From Actinomadura cremea (lineage in GTDB: Bacteria > Actinomycetota > Actinomycetes > Streptosporangiales > Streptosporangiaceae): a DNA stretch of 64,000 bases. This document shows positions 7,435-15,228 of this stretch, piece after piece. How positions within the stretch are numbered: position 1 is the first letter of the stretch; the number at the start of each line of letters is the position of its first letter. The stretch lies in assembly GCF_014648495.1 (NCBI RefSeq), contig NZ_BMRF01000003.1, positions 62,001 through 126,000 on the forward strand, in the 5' to 3' direction. The notes beneath the pieces were generated by a model. It made no database searches, was not told where the DNA came from, and was given only the letters and a program-made list of their open reading frames with translations. The position numbers and the translations under genes are program-made.

Positions 7435-8391
7435 TCAGAATGTGGCGATCGGGTTGACCGGGCTGCCGGACGTACCGGCGAAGCGGACCGGCGCGACCGC
7501 GAGCTGGAAGTCCCACTGGCCGAGCTCGGCAGCCGTCGTCGCGCACATCTCCAGGTCGCAGTTGTCGAGCAGCCACAGACCCATCGCGACGAGGCTCACG
7601 GCGTGAACCGGCATCAACACGTTCTCGTACCCCGACGGCTGAACGTCCTGGGGTGTGTCGGCGCCGATCAGCGCGACCCCCCGTTCATGCAGCCACGGCA
7701 GGCAGGACGCGTGCCAGCCGGCCTGCGTGAAACCGCCGGACTCACCCGCCTCGTGCCGGACGCGGCCGTAGCCGGTCCGCAGGAGTACCGCATCGCCGGG
7801 TCGCACCCGCACGCCCTGGCGACGCTCGGCCTCCTCGAGATCGTCCGGAAACACACCCTGCCCCGGTTCCAACCACGGCACGTCGCGGACCTTCGCAACG
7901 TCCAGCAGGACACCACGCGTGATGATCCCGTTCGCCGCCGCCGTGACGGCCGCCCACGCCGATCCCGTCGCGGCGTCGACCATCGAGTGCGACCGCCCGT
8001 TGTACATCAAGCCGTCCCAGTAGACATGGCACGGCGAGTCGATGTGGGTGAGGGTGTTGCCGTGGAACATGATGCCGAGCCGCTCGTTCGCGAAGCCCCA
8101 GCGCCGGTCGTTGTGGAATGCGGGCACCGGCATGTTCTCGGCCCCCGGCATGTCGGCGGCGCACGGGCACGTCGTCGTCGACCGCTCCATGTCCTCCGGC
8201 GCGGCGACGTCCCACGCGCACGACACGCTCCTGCCGTGGCGCACGGCCCGCGCCGCCGCCAGCCGGACGCCGTCGGTGATGTGGTTCAGAGTGCCGAGCT
8301 CGTCGTCGTCGCCCCACCGTCCCCAGTTCGACAGCGTGCTGAAGTACCCGAGCACGTCGTCCTGTGTGGGAATCGATCGCCCTGCCGTCAT
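7435..8391 (-). CDS. Cyclase/kynurenine-formamidase-family metal hydrolase
   Basis: The 318-residue protein belongs to the cyclase family (PF04199). The family metal-binding motif HxGTHxDxPxH is seen as HGNTLTHIDSPCH around residue 118, with the first glycine-threonine pair changed to N-T. A later GDAVLLRTGYG and a C-terminal LIGADTPQDVQ strand also fit the family. Such enzymes hydrolyse N-formylkynurenine, isatin or other cyclic amides and lactones; the substrate here is unknown. ATG 8391 is preferred over GTG 8415 because GGAGGA lies within the longer frame at a reasonable distance before the ATG. The gene stands alone. Confidence 0.82.
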   Translation of the reverse strand: MTAGRSIPTQDDVLGYFSTLSNWGRWGDDDELGTLNHITDGVRLAAARAVRHGRSVSCAWDVAAPEDMERSTTTCPCAADMPGAENMPVPAFHNDRRWGFANERLGIMFHGNTLTHIDSPCHVYWDGLMYNGRSHSMVDAATGSAWAAVTAAANGIITRGVLLDVAKVRDVPWLEPGQGVFPDDLEEAERRQGVRVRPGDAVLLRTGYGRVRHEAGESGGFTQAGWHASCLPWLHERGVALIGADTPQDVQPSGYENVLMPVHAVSLVAMGLWLLDNCDLEMCATTAAELGQWDFQLAVAPVRFAGTSGSPVNPIATF

Positions 8392-8494
8392 CCCAGCATC
8401 GGCTCCTCCAGCCACACGGTTCGAGACACCGGAGGCAGGCTATCCCGCCCTCTTCCAGGACATGGCAGGGCTCGCTGGACGGGTGTCCTGCGGG

Positions 8495-8686
8495 TCAGCG
8501 CGCATCCGTGGCCGCTGCCTGGACGGCCTTACGCAGTGCGGCTCGGGGGAGAAGGAGTACCGGCCCCTCCGGGTCCTTGCTGTCGCGGACGGCCACGGTG
8601 CCGGGGAGCCGCGCCAACTCGACGCACTCACCGCCGTTGCTCAGGCTCCGTGACGCCTTTCGCCATTGAGCGTTGCTCAAGTCCAT
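8495..8686 (-). CDS. DUF397 protein
   Basis: The 63-residue product is a typical DUF397 protein: W-R-K-A-SRSLSNGGECVELA near the start, VAVRDSKDPEGPVL in the middle and a final helix. Such proteins accompany XRE-DUF5753 regulators in streptomycetes and relatives (the WhiJ and AbaA-type loci), where they are thought to antagonise the DNA-binding partner. The start codon lies within the stop region of the upstream XRE gene (ATGGACTTGA, a 10-base overlap), so the two proteins are translationally coupled. Confidence 0.9.
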   Translation of the reverse strand: MDLSNAQWRKASRSLSNGGECVELARLPGTVAVRDSKDPEGPVLLLPRAALRKAVQAAATDAR

Positions 8687-9477
8687 CGCTCTTCGGCCAC
8701 CTTTCTTATCAGCTCGCGCGACATGTCCCCGGGGAGGGCTCGGTTTCGGAGGTCGACGAGGATCCGCGCGAGTGTGGTCAGATCCGAGGGATCGTCGGTC
8801 GTAATCCCTCGGATAGCCGTCTCCACGTAGGCTACCTGCGTCATATCGGCCATCGTCGCGACGATGAAGCTACTACCGTTCCCTGAATGCTCACCACTGG
8901 CGGTGACCACCTGTACCGCGACATTGGGGCGCTCGCTCAGCGACACCAGGTGCTCAAGCTGCTCACGCATCGTCTCCGGTGTGCCGACGCGCCTATAGAG
9001 AGCTTGTTCGTCGACGAGGAAGGTGACCGTAGGCGCACCCTCTTTGTCTAGGAGTTGTTGGCGTTCCAATCGGGCTTCTACGGCCTCCTGGTTGTCGTGG
9101 AGGACTGCTGCTGCGTAGGCAGGCGACTGAGCGAGCCCTGCTATCACGCATAGTTGGTAAGAGGTCAGTTCGACAGCGTCCGCTTCTATCTGCGGCCAGT
9201 CGAACCAGATCGGTACCGGGTGACCGTCCTTGTTCAGGTCTTCCCACAGGCTGATCAGCGACCCGCCTGCTTCGAGGTGGTCGTCCACGATCTCCGTGAA
9301 CGACCTCGTTGCTCGCTTCTTGCCTCCTTCGATGCGGCTTACCTGAGGGCCGCTCACCTTCGTCAGGTGGGCGATCGTCTCTTGCTTGATCCCTTTGGCT
9401 TCGCGCAGACGGCGCATCTGTCGGCCGAACGCGACGAGCGCGGGAGACTCCCGGGGGCGTTGACGTCGTGGTGGCAT
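8677..9477 (-). CDS. XRE-DUF5753 transcriptional regulator
   Basis: The 266-residue protein has an N-terminal helix-turn-helix at about residues 15-70 (FGRQMRRLREAKGIKQETIA, then VSGPQVSRIEGGKKRAT) and a DUF5753 domain from about 95 to the end (YQLCVIAGLAQSPAYAAAVL; VTFLVDEQALYRRVG; PNVAVQVVTASGEH). This is the WhiJ-like architecture used for developmental and secondary-metabolism control in actinomycetes. ATG 9477 is preferred because AGGGAGTC directly precedes it; ATG 9501 has no ribosome site. It is coupled to the DUF397 gene and divergent from an anti-sigma-like ATPase gene. Confidence 0.92.
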   Translation of the reverse strand: MPPRRQRPRESPALVAFGRQMRRLREAKGIKQETIAHLTKVSGPQVSRIEGGKKRATRSFTEIVDDHLEAGGSLISLWEDLNKDGHPVPIWFDWPQIEADAVELTSYQLCVIAGLAQSPAYAAAVLHDNQEAVEARLERQQLLDKEGAPTVTFLVDEQALYRRVGTPETMREQLEHLVSLSERPNVAVQVVTASGEHSGNGSSFIVATMADMTQVAYVETAIRGITTDDPSDLTTLARILVDLRNRALPGDMSRELIRKVAEERWT

Positions 9478-9538
9478 GACTCCCTGCCTCCGCCTTGACA
9501 TCTGTCGATAGCGGGTGACCTCTGCCGCTACCTACCAC

Positions 9539-9584
9539 CTCAATGTGGCAGACACATCGTAGCCCCGACCTGTGTCTCAATGTG
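9539..9584. promoter_or_regulatory. Repeat-rich divergent regulatory region
   Basis: Between the XRE gene and the ATPase gene, CTCAATGTG occurs twice (9539-9547 and 9576-9584). The first copy begins an inverted repeat ATGTG-GCAGA-CACAT (9543-9557), and the second is followed by TGTG-N7-CACA. The arrangement suggests paired operators for the XRE regulator. Confidence 0.45.
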
Positions 9585-9618
9585 ATGAATGCACAACACA
9601 AAGTGACGGGAGCTGGTC

Positions 9619-10005
9619 ATGATCGAGGCGACGCACGCGGAGATGGTCGTCAAGCGGCACCTCAAGTCGGTCGCGGAGGTGCGGGGGTTCGTACGGCTGG
9701 TGCTCGGGGCGAGGGGCATGGACGACTTCGTCCCGTGCCTGGTCGCGAGCGAGCTGGTCACCAACGCGATCCGGCACACGACCGGCGAGGACGACGTCAC
9801 GTTCCGGATCGGCGGCAACGAGGACGGCTCGGTATGGATGGAGGTGCAGGACTCGATGTGGGAGGAACCGCGCGTCCAGCGGGCCGACCTCAGCGACGAG
9901 ACCGGACGGGGCATGTTCGTCGTCGAGCAGTACACCCGCTACTGGGGTGTGCGACCCCTGTCCGGTAACGCCGGCAAGGTCGTTTTCGCGGTACTGAACC
10001 CGTGA
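9619..10005 (+). CDS. RsbW-like histidine-kinase-fold ATPase
   Basis: The 128-residue protein has a HATPase_c fold. The N-box is ASELVTNAIRHT around residue 44-55 and the G-box is DETGRGMFVVEQYT near residue 95. Small stand-alone ATPases of this kind act as anti-sigma factors or serine kinases in actinomycetes. Here it sits divergent from an XRE-DUF5753/DUF397 pair, which is the usual three-gene neighbourhood of WhiJ-type loci. ATG 9619 follows GGGAGCTGGTC. Its partner is unknown. It is followed by an EspR-like regulator gene on the same strand about 100 bases away. Confidence 0.88.
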   Translation: MIEATHAEMVVKRHLKSVAEVRGFVRLVLGARGMDDFVPCLVASELVTNAIRHTTGEDDVTFRIGGNEDGSVWMEVQDSMWEEPRVQRADLSDETGRGMFVVEQYTRYWGVRPLSGNAGKVVFAVLNP

Positions 10006-10110
10006 CGCCCGCGCGAAAGTTCGCCTCGGGGCGTCTGCGTGTCCTTGGCTGACGAAGGGGGCTGCGGTCAACTAAAGTCGTTGAGCATTCGAGACGGGGA
10101 GGAGCTGACG

Positions 10111-10563
10111 ATGCTGAACGACACGGGGGCCGGGGGTGTCGCGCCGGGGGCGGCGCTCGCCGACAAGGTCGAATGGCTCATCCGCAACCAGTGGCCCGCC
10201 GAGGCCGACCCCCCGCGCAACAACGTCGAGACCGCGAGCGCGATCGCCCGCGCCACCGGCGAGGACATCTCCTCCACCACGGTGTGGAAGCTGCGCACCG
10301 GACGGCAGGAGAACCCGCAGCTCAAGACGCTGACCGCGCTCGCGACCTTCTTCGGTGTCCCGATCGGGTACTTCGGATTCCCGGTCGAGGCCGCCCCGAT
10401 CGAGGACGACCTCACGTTCAAGGCGCTGCGCCGGGAGGTCGAGCACGGCGCCATCCCCGCCGAGGTGCTGCGCGCGCTCGTCGACCTCTCGGCGGACGCG
10501 CGCTGGGTCGTCCACGAGATGATCCTCGGCGCCGCCGCGGCCGACCGGCGGCGCGGCGACTGA
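10111..10563 (+). CDS. EspR-like helix-turn-helix regulator
   Basis: The 150-residue protein starts with a helix-turn-helix domain, LADKVEWLIRNQWPA, then VETASAIARATGEDISSTTV and WKLRTGRQENPQLKTLTALA, ending with FFGVPIGYF. This is the pattern of mycobacterial EspR and its actinomycete relatives, which dimerise through the C-terminal helices (here residues 100-145). ATG 10111 follows a strong GGGGAGGAG site; the upstream in-frame codons are not needed. It converges on the large propeller protein, leaving 2 bases between stop codons. Its target is unknown. Confidence 0.8.
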   Translation: MLNDTGAGGVAPGAALADKVEWLIRNQWPAEADPPRNNVETASAIARATGEDISSTTVWKLRTGRQENPQLKTLTALATFFGVPIGYFGFPVEAAPIEDDLTFKALRREVEHGAIPAEVLRALVDLSADARWVVHEMILGAAAADRRRGD

Positions 10564-10565
10564 CG

Positions 10566-13500
10566 TCACGGCGGGTCGGTGCGCCAAAGCGTCGGGCTCG
10601 TGCCGTTCGTCCCGGTCGCGAGGAGTTCGTCGCCGAGGGCCGTCAGGCCGGTGATGCGCTGGGAGCCGTCGCCGTTCAGGCCGCTCCCTTCGGGCCGCCG
10701 CACCTGCCATGACCTGCCGTCGGCGGACGTCCACAGCGCGACGTCGGACGTGCCCGCGGGGGTGCCGGCGAGGACGAAGCCGCCGTCCGTCGCCGCGGAC
10801 GCGGTGATGGCCGCCGCGTCCAGGGTGCTGAGCGCCCAGGTCTTCCCGGCGTCGGCCGAGACGCCGACGAGGTTGCTGTCGCCCGTCGCCACCAGCGTGT
10901 CCCCGCGCGCGACGACCTTCGTGAGGGCGCCTGCCGCTTGGGGGAGCTGCACGGGCGTCCAGGACTTGCCGTCCGTGGACGCCCAGACGGCCGGGACGTT
11001 CGCCGCGCTCTCGCCGACCGCGACGTATCCGGCGTTCGTGGCGACGACGTCGCGCATGCGTCCGTCGCCGAGATCGCCGGTGCCCTCGGTCCAGGACAAG
11101 AGGTCGGCGGAGTGCCAGACGACCGTGCCGACGGCGACGTAACCGGACTTGCCGTATGCGGCGCCCGACACGTCGGCTTTGTCGGCCTTCGGGGTGGTGG
11201 CCCGGGTCCAGGCGGCGCCGTCGGCGGACGTGACCAGGAGGCCGCCGCCCGCGGCCACCCAGCCCTGGGGGCCGTGCGCCGCGTCGGCGAGGCGCTGCAC
11301 GCCCGGACCGCCGAGCCCGTCGCCGCCCGCCCGCGTCCACGACGCGCCGTCCCGCGTGTGCCACACCGCCGCGTCGCCCGCGCCGCTGCCGATGGCGAGG
11401 GTCGTCCCGCCGCCCGACAGCAGGCGGGTGAGGGTGCGGTCGGGCGTGACGGCGCCGGGAACCGACAGCAGGTTGACGTCGCCGTGCTGCGCCCCGGGCG
11501 CCGCGAGGTACGCGCCGTTGTCCTGGGTGCCCGCCACCACCACGCCCTTGGGCAGCGCGGCCGCCGCCGTCGCCGCCTTGCCGCCGCCCGTGTCGAGACG
11601 TTCGACGGGCTGCCACTTCACGCCGTCGTCGCTGCGCTCCACGGCGAGCCGCCCGTCGGTGAGCGGGACGAGCACCGCCAGTCCCTCGGACGTGCCGTTC
11701 AGCGCGGTGAGCTCCTTGTAGTGGCGGCGGTCGTTGCTGCTCGCGTAGCTCCAGCTCTGGCCGTCCGGCGACCGGTAGAACACGGCCCGGTCCCGGCCCC
11801 CCTCGCTGCCCTCGCGCGCCGCGTAGAACCCGCCGGGGCCGTTCGCCAGCGCCACGACGGGCCCGAACGAGCCGTCCGCCTCGGGCACCTCGGCCCGCGT
11901 CCACGTGCCGCCGTTGTCGGCGGACCGCCACAGCTCGCCCTTCCCGGTGAGGACGACGAGCGCGCCGCCCGCCGCCGCCATGCTCTTCGGCGCCTCCTCG
12001 AGGGAGGCCGCGGCGCGCTGCCAGGCGGCGCCGTCGGCGGACGTCCACAGCGCCGGCTTCCCGTCGCCGCCGGTGCCCGCGGCGGCGAAACCGCTCTGCG
12101 TCGCGGCGAGCGAGGTGACGGTGTCGCCCTGCTGGAAGCCCTGGACGGACGCGCGGTGCGTCCACGTTCCACCGTCGGCGCTCGTCCACACGGCCACGCC
12201 CGCCGGGCCCGCGCCGAGGGCCGCCCACGCCTTGCCGGAGGTGGCGACGACGCTCGGCACGTCGAACGGGCTCGCCGCGCCCTCGCGCTTCACCGCCGCG
12301 ACGCGCCACTCCTCCGCCCCGTCGGTCGACACGAGAATCTGGCCGCGTTGACGGTCGACCGTCTCGCTCCCGACCGTCACCGCCGTCTCCCCCGCGACCG
12401 CGACGGACGTGATCGCCTGCTCGTGGCCGTCGTAGAGGGCGGCCTGCACCGCGAAGACGCCGCTCGCGTCCGCCGCGCCGTCGGTGCCGGGGCGGCTGCT
12501 CACGCCCGGACCGCCGTCGCCCTTCAGCATGTACGTGACGCCTCCCGCGATGAGGGTGGCGACGGCCGCGACCGCGATGCCCGAACGCAGGCCCGGCCGG
12601 AAGACGCGCTGTCCCGGCGGGCCCGGGGGCGTCGGCATGCTCTGCGGACGGTCGAACGCCGCGGGCGCCGAAGCGACGAGCGGCCCTTCGGGCGGCAGGG
12701 CCGCGGGCGGTGGGGGCGAGACCGGTGGTGGGGGCGGGGCCGGCGGTGGGGCCTCGCGTACGCGCGCCTGCTCCCGGGCGGGCGCCGCGCCCGCGGGCGG
12801 GGGTGAGGGCGGCACGGGCTGCGGTTTGGCGGCCAGCCAGGGCACGCTCCCCGTCGTCGGCTGCGGCGCGGTGAAGCGTGCGGGGGGCGCCTGCTCGTCC
12901 GTCCGGACGACCCACTGCGGGCCCGTCCCGCCGGGTCCGGACGGCGGCGGGTCCACGCGCGTGACCGACGCGTCGTCCCGTCCCGGCCGTGTCTCGGAGG
13001 GGGCCTGCGAGGGCGGTCGGGCGGCGGCGTCCATCACCGACCGGGGCGGTGCCGCCTCGGGGGCGGTGGCCGGGGGCGCGGGTGGCGTGGGGGGTGCCTG
13101 GACGGGCGCGGCGGCGTCCATGCCCGCGGGCCCGCGCGGCGGAGGTTCCGTGGCGGCCACAGGCGCGACGGGCGGTGCCTGGCGCGGTGGAGAGGCGGGT
13201 CCGAGGTCGGCAGGCTTCGGCGGCGCGGGGGCGTTCATGGCCGCCGGGGGACGAGGCGGGGGCGTTGCCTCGCGGGGTGGGGCGGGCGCCTGAACCGGCG
13301 GCCCTGCGGGCGCCTGCGGGGGCGGAGCAGCCTGCGGGGCGGCGAATCCGCCGGACGCGTCCGGTGGTGCGGACGGTGGGGCGGCGGGTGCCTGAGGAGC
13401 CGGGGCGGTCTGCCGGTTGGGCGCGGCAGGCGCGGCCTCGCGCGGCGGGGCGGCTGGCGGTGCGGGCAGGGGGGCGGCCGACGCGGTCGGCGCGGTGGTG

Positions 13501-13811
13501 GTGGCCTCGCGCGGGGCGGCGGGTGCCTGCGGTGCGGGCGGGGGAGCGGTCGACGCAATGGGCGCCGCCTCCCTCGGCGGTGCGGGGGCGGCCTCGCGCG
13601 GTGGGGTCGGGGGTGCTGCGGGTGGGGCGGGAAGGGGGTTGGGGCGGGTGGGGGCCGTGCCGCCGGGGGCGGGGGGCGGTTGCGGGGGCGCGGCGGGGGT
13701 GCGGGACGTGCGCCAGCTCGCGACCAGCTTGTCGTCCTCGGTGCCGTCGGAAACGCGGCCCCAGCTCGGCGGTGGGGCGTCGGAGGGACGCCCGTCGTCA
13801 TTCGTGCTCAC
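10566..13811 (-). CDS. Large proline-rich, membrane-anchored propeller protein
   Basis: The 1081-residue protein has three parts. Residues 1-400 are a cytoplasmic, low-complexity tail rich in proline and alanine. Residues 408-428 (SGIAVAAVATLIAGGVTYML) are the only membrane segment. Residues 450-1081 are extracellular repeats of the form W-x-S-A-D-G-x-x-W at intervals of about 45-50 residues, as in sialidase/BNR or YCF48-like propellers, enough for two propellers. No catalytic residues are recognised. GTG 13811 follows AAGGGGGG. It is divergent from the nuoA-like operon and may share its promoter region. Proline-rich tails of this sort are typical of signalling proteins, but the function is unknown. 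Confidence 0.82.
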   Translation of the reverse strand: MSTNDDGRPSDAPPPSWGRVSDGTEDDKLVASWRTSRTPAAPPQPPPAPGGTAPTRPNPLPAPPAAPPTPPREAAPAPPREAAPIASTAPPPAPQAPAAPREATTTAPTASAAPLPAPPAAPPREAAPAAPNRQTAPAPQAPAAPPSAPPDASGGFAAPQAAPPPQAPAGPPVQAPAPPREATPPPRPPAAMNAPAPPKPADLGPASPPRQAPPVAPVAATEPPPRGPAGMDAAAPVQAPPTPPAPPATAPEAAPPRSVMDAAARPPSQAPSETRPGRDDASVTRVDPPPSGPGGTGPQWVVRTDEQAPPARFTAPQPTTGSVPWLAAKPQPVPPSPPPAGAAPAREQARVREAPPPAPPPPPVSPPPPAALPPEGPLVASAPAAFDRPQSMPTPPGPPGQRVFRPGLRSGIAVAAVATLIAGGVTYMLKGDGGPGVSSRPGTDGAADASGVFAVQAALYDGHEQAITSVAVAGETAVTVGSETVDRQRGQILVSTDGAEEWRVAAVKREGAASPFDVPSVVATSGKAWAALGAGPAGVAVWTSADGGTWTHRASVQGFQQGDTVTSLAATQSGFAAAGTGGDGKPALWTSADGAAWQRAAASLEEAPKSMAAAGGALVVLTGKGELWRSADNGGTWTRAEVPEADGSFGPVVALANGPGGFYAAREGSEGGRDRAVFYRSPDGQSWSYASSNDRRHYKELTALNGTSEGLAVLVPLTDGRLAVERSDDGVKWQPVERLDTGGGKAATAAAALPKGVVVAGTQDNGAYLAAPGAQHGDVNLLSVPGAVTPDRTLTRLLSGGGTTLAIGSGAGDAAVWHTRDGASWTRAGGDGLGGPGVQRLADAAHGPQGWVAAGGGLLVTSADGAAWTRATTPKADKADVSGAAYGKSGYVAVGTVVWHSADLLSWTEGTGDLGDGRMRDVVATNAGYVAVGESAANVPAVWASTDGKSWTPVQLPQAAGALTKVVARGDTLVATGDSNLVGVSADAGKTWALSTLDAAAITASAATDGGFVLAGTPAGTSDVALWTSADGRSWQVRRPEGSGLNGDGSQRITGLTALGDELLATGTNGTSPTLWRTDPP

Positions 13812-13952
13812 GTTCGCCCCCCTTGCGATGGCACAAAAGCGAAGTGTACGGAAACTCGGTCAAGCCTAGGAAGTGCCGGGTGCGGGTCGCATGTTTTCGC
13901 GCGGGCCGATCAGGTACATGCTCCCGTATCGGCCGCCGGGACAGGAGGGAAG

Positions 13953-14297
13953 ATGCCCCCGTACGTCGCGCTCCTGTCGGTCGCCGGGCTCGCCGGGGCC
14001 CTCGTCGCGGCCGTGTACGCGGCCTCGGTCCTGGTGGCTCCCCGAACCGTCGAGAGCGGGCCGTTCCTCTCCGGTGGACCGCCGCGCGAGCACGCGGTGT
14101 CGCGGTACCACGTGCGCTGGTACACGGTGTCGATGCTGTTCCTCGCCTTCGACATGGAGATGGTCTTCATGTACCCGTGGGCGCTGGTCGTCGCGTCGGT
14201 GGGCGTGAAAGCGGTCGTGGAGATGTTCCTCTTCCTCGCCCTGCTGTTGGTGGGCGTGTTGTACGCGTGGCGTGAGGGAGCGCTGCGATGGGCGTGA
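13953..14297 (+). CDS. nuoA: NADH-quinone oxidoreductase subunit A
   Basis: The 114-residue protein has three membrane helices and the NuoA signature RWYTVSMLFLAFDMEMVFMYPWALV, with the conserved acidic pair of helix 2 (FDxE) kept. ATG 13953 follows ACAGGAGGGAAG, a strong ribosome site. It opens an eight-gene operon. Its last codons overlap a 34-codon frame (ATGGGCGTGA) that looks like the broken start of nuoB. A leader hairpin, GGCCGAT/ATCGGCC at 13904-13934, lies just upstream. In complex I, NuoA helps join the membrane and peripheral arms, of which only the membrane part is encoded here. Confidence 0.9.
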   Translation: MPPYVALLSVAGLAGALVAAVYAASVLVAPRTVESGPFLSGGPPREHAVSRYHVRWYTVSMLFLAFDMEMVFMYPWALVVASVGVKAVVEMFLFLALLLVGVLYAWREGALRWA

Positions 14298-14392
14298 CGG
14301 AAGTGGCGCGGCGATATTCGATGCAATTCCCGCCCGTTTCGCCCGCAGGGCTTCTTGACAGCACGCGAAATGGGATGTCGCCGTGGACGTGA
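14288..14392 (+). CDS. Short ORF resembling the NuoB N-terminus
   Basis: This 34-codon frame starts inside the end of nuoA (ATGGGCGTGA, 10-base overlap) and ends inside the start of the next gene (GTGGACGTGA, 10-base overlap). Its end, PAGLLDSTRNGMSPWT, resembles the helix that precedes the cysteine pair in NuoB (family pattern L-x-x-x-x-R-x-x-S-x-W-P). The rest of a NuoB-like sequence continues in the next frame without the cysteines. It is either a frameshifted relic of nuoB or a coupled microprotein. Double overlap on both sides argues that it is translated. Recognition is by eye only. Confidence 0.45.
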   Translation: MGVTEVARRYSMQFPPVSPAGLLDSTRNGMSPWT

Positions 14393-15228
14393 CGCGGATG
14401 CTCCGGCGGTATGCGGTGCCGCGCCCGCTCGTCGTGTCGGCGGCGGACGGGACGGGCGCGCGGCTGGACGTCGAGGCGGGGATGCGGGCGCGCGGGTGGC
14501 GGCGGGCCGTGTCGCCGGGGGAGACCGGGCTGCTCGTGGTGTGCGGGAATCCGGGGCCCGAGCTGGAGCGGGCGATCGGCACGGTGTGGCGGTCCATGCC
14601 CGCGCCGCGCCGGCGGGTGTCGAGCCTGGACGAACTGGGCGAGGACGCCGGGGCCGCCGAGCCCCCGGACCTCGGCGGCGTCGGCATGGCCGACCGGGGC
14701 GACGACCGGGACGGGCTGCGGCTCGACGTCCTGCACGTGCCGCTCGGGCCCGTCCTGCCGGACTGGCCCGCGGGGGTGCGGCTCGACGTGGCGTTGCAGG
14801 GCGACGTCGTCCAGGAGGCGCACGTCACGGTGGTGGAGTCGGCGCCGGGGTTCTGGCGCGCGGACCAGCGGGCGGCGCGGCGGCTGGACGCGGTGGCACG
14901 GCTGCTGCGGGTCGCCGGGTGGGACGGTGCGGCGGAGCGCGCGGCGGTCCTGCGGGACGCCGCGCTGGCGGGGGAGGACGGGCTCGCGCCGAGGTTCGCG
15001 GCGTTCCGGCGGCGGGTCGGGCGGTCGTGGACGCTGCGGTGGATGACCCGGGGCGTCGGAGTGCGGGACGGCGCGGACGTCCACGACCGGCTGGCCGGGT
15101 GGCTCGACGAGATCGCGGGCGGCGGCGAGGCCCCGCGCCGGTCGGTGGACGTGCTGCCGGAGCTGGTCGCGGGCGAGGAGCTCGGACGGGCGCGGCTGAT
15201 CGTGGCGAGCGTGGACGCCGATGGCTGA
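14383..15228 (+). CDS. Degenerate NuoB/NuoD-like fusion, no cluster ligands
   Basis: The 281-residue protein takes the place of the quinone-module subunits. Residues 28-85 (LDVEAGMRARGWRRA, then GLLVVCGNPGPELERAIGTV and MPAPRRRV) resemble the second half of NuoB. Residues 112-145 (LHVPLGPVLPDWPAGVRL, then GDVVQEAHVTVV) resemble the first beta-sheet of NuoD or hydrogenase large subunits (GPQHP-like). The CC...C...C ligands of cluster N2 are absent; there is one cysteine. It therefore cannot pass electrons in the usual way and may be a structural adaptor. GTG 14383 overlaps the 34-codon frame before it, and the stop overlaps nuoH (ATGGCTGA). Confidence 0.6.
   Translation: MDVTRMLRRYAVPRPLVVSAADGTGARLDVEAGMRARGWRRAVSPGETGLLVVCGNPGPELERAIGTVWRSMPAPRRRVSSLDELGEDAGAAEPPDLGGVGMADRGDDRDGLRLDVLHVPLGPVLPDWPAGVRLDVALQGDVVQEAHVTVVESAPGFWRADQRAARRLDAVARLLRVAGWDGAAERAAVLRDAALAGEDGLAPRFAAFRRRVGRSWTLRWMTRGVGVRDGADVHDRLAGWLDEIAGGGEAPRRSVDVLPELVAGEELGRARLIVASVDADG

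Noticed and set aside
10072-12915. A 947-codon minus frame across the propeller gene
   Set aside because: It is an out-of-frame shadow of the 1081-residue gene, almost only arginine and glycine, without repeats or start site.
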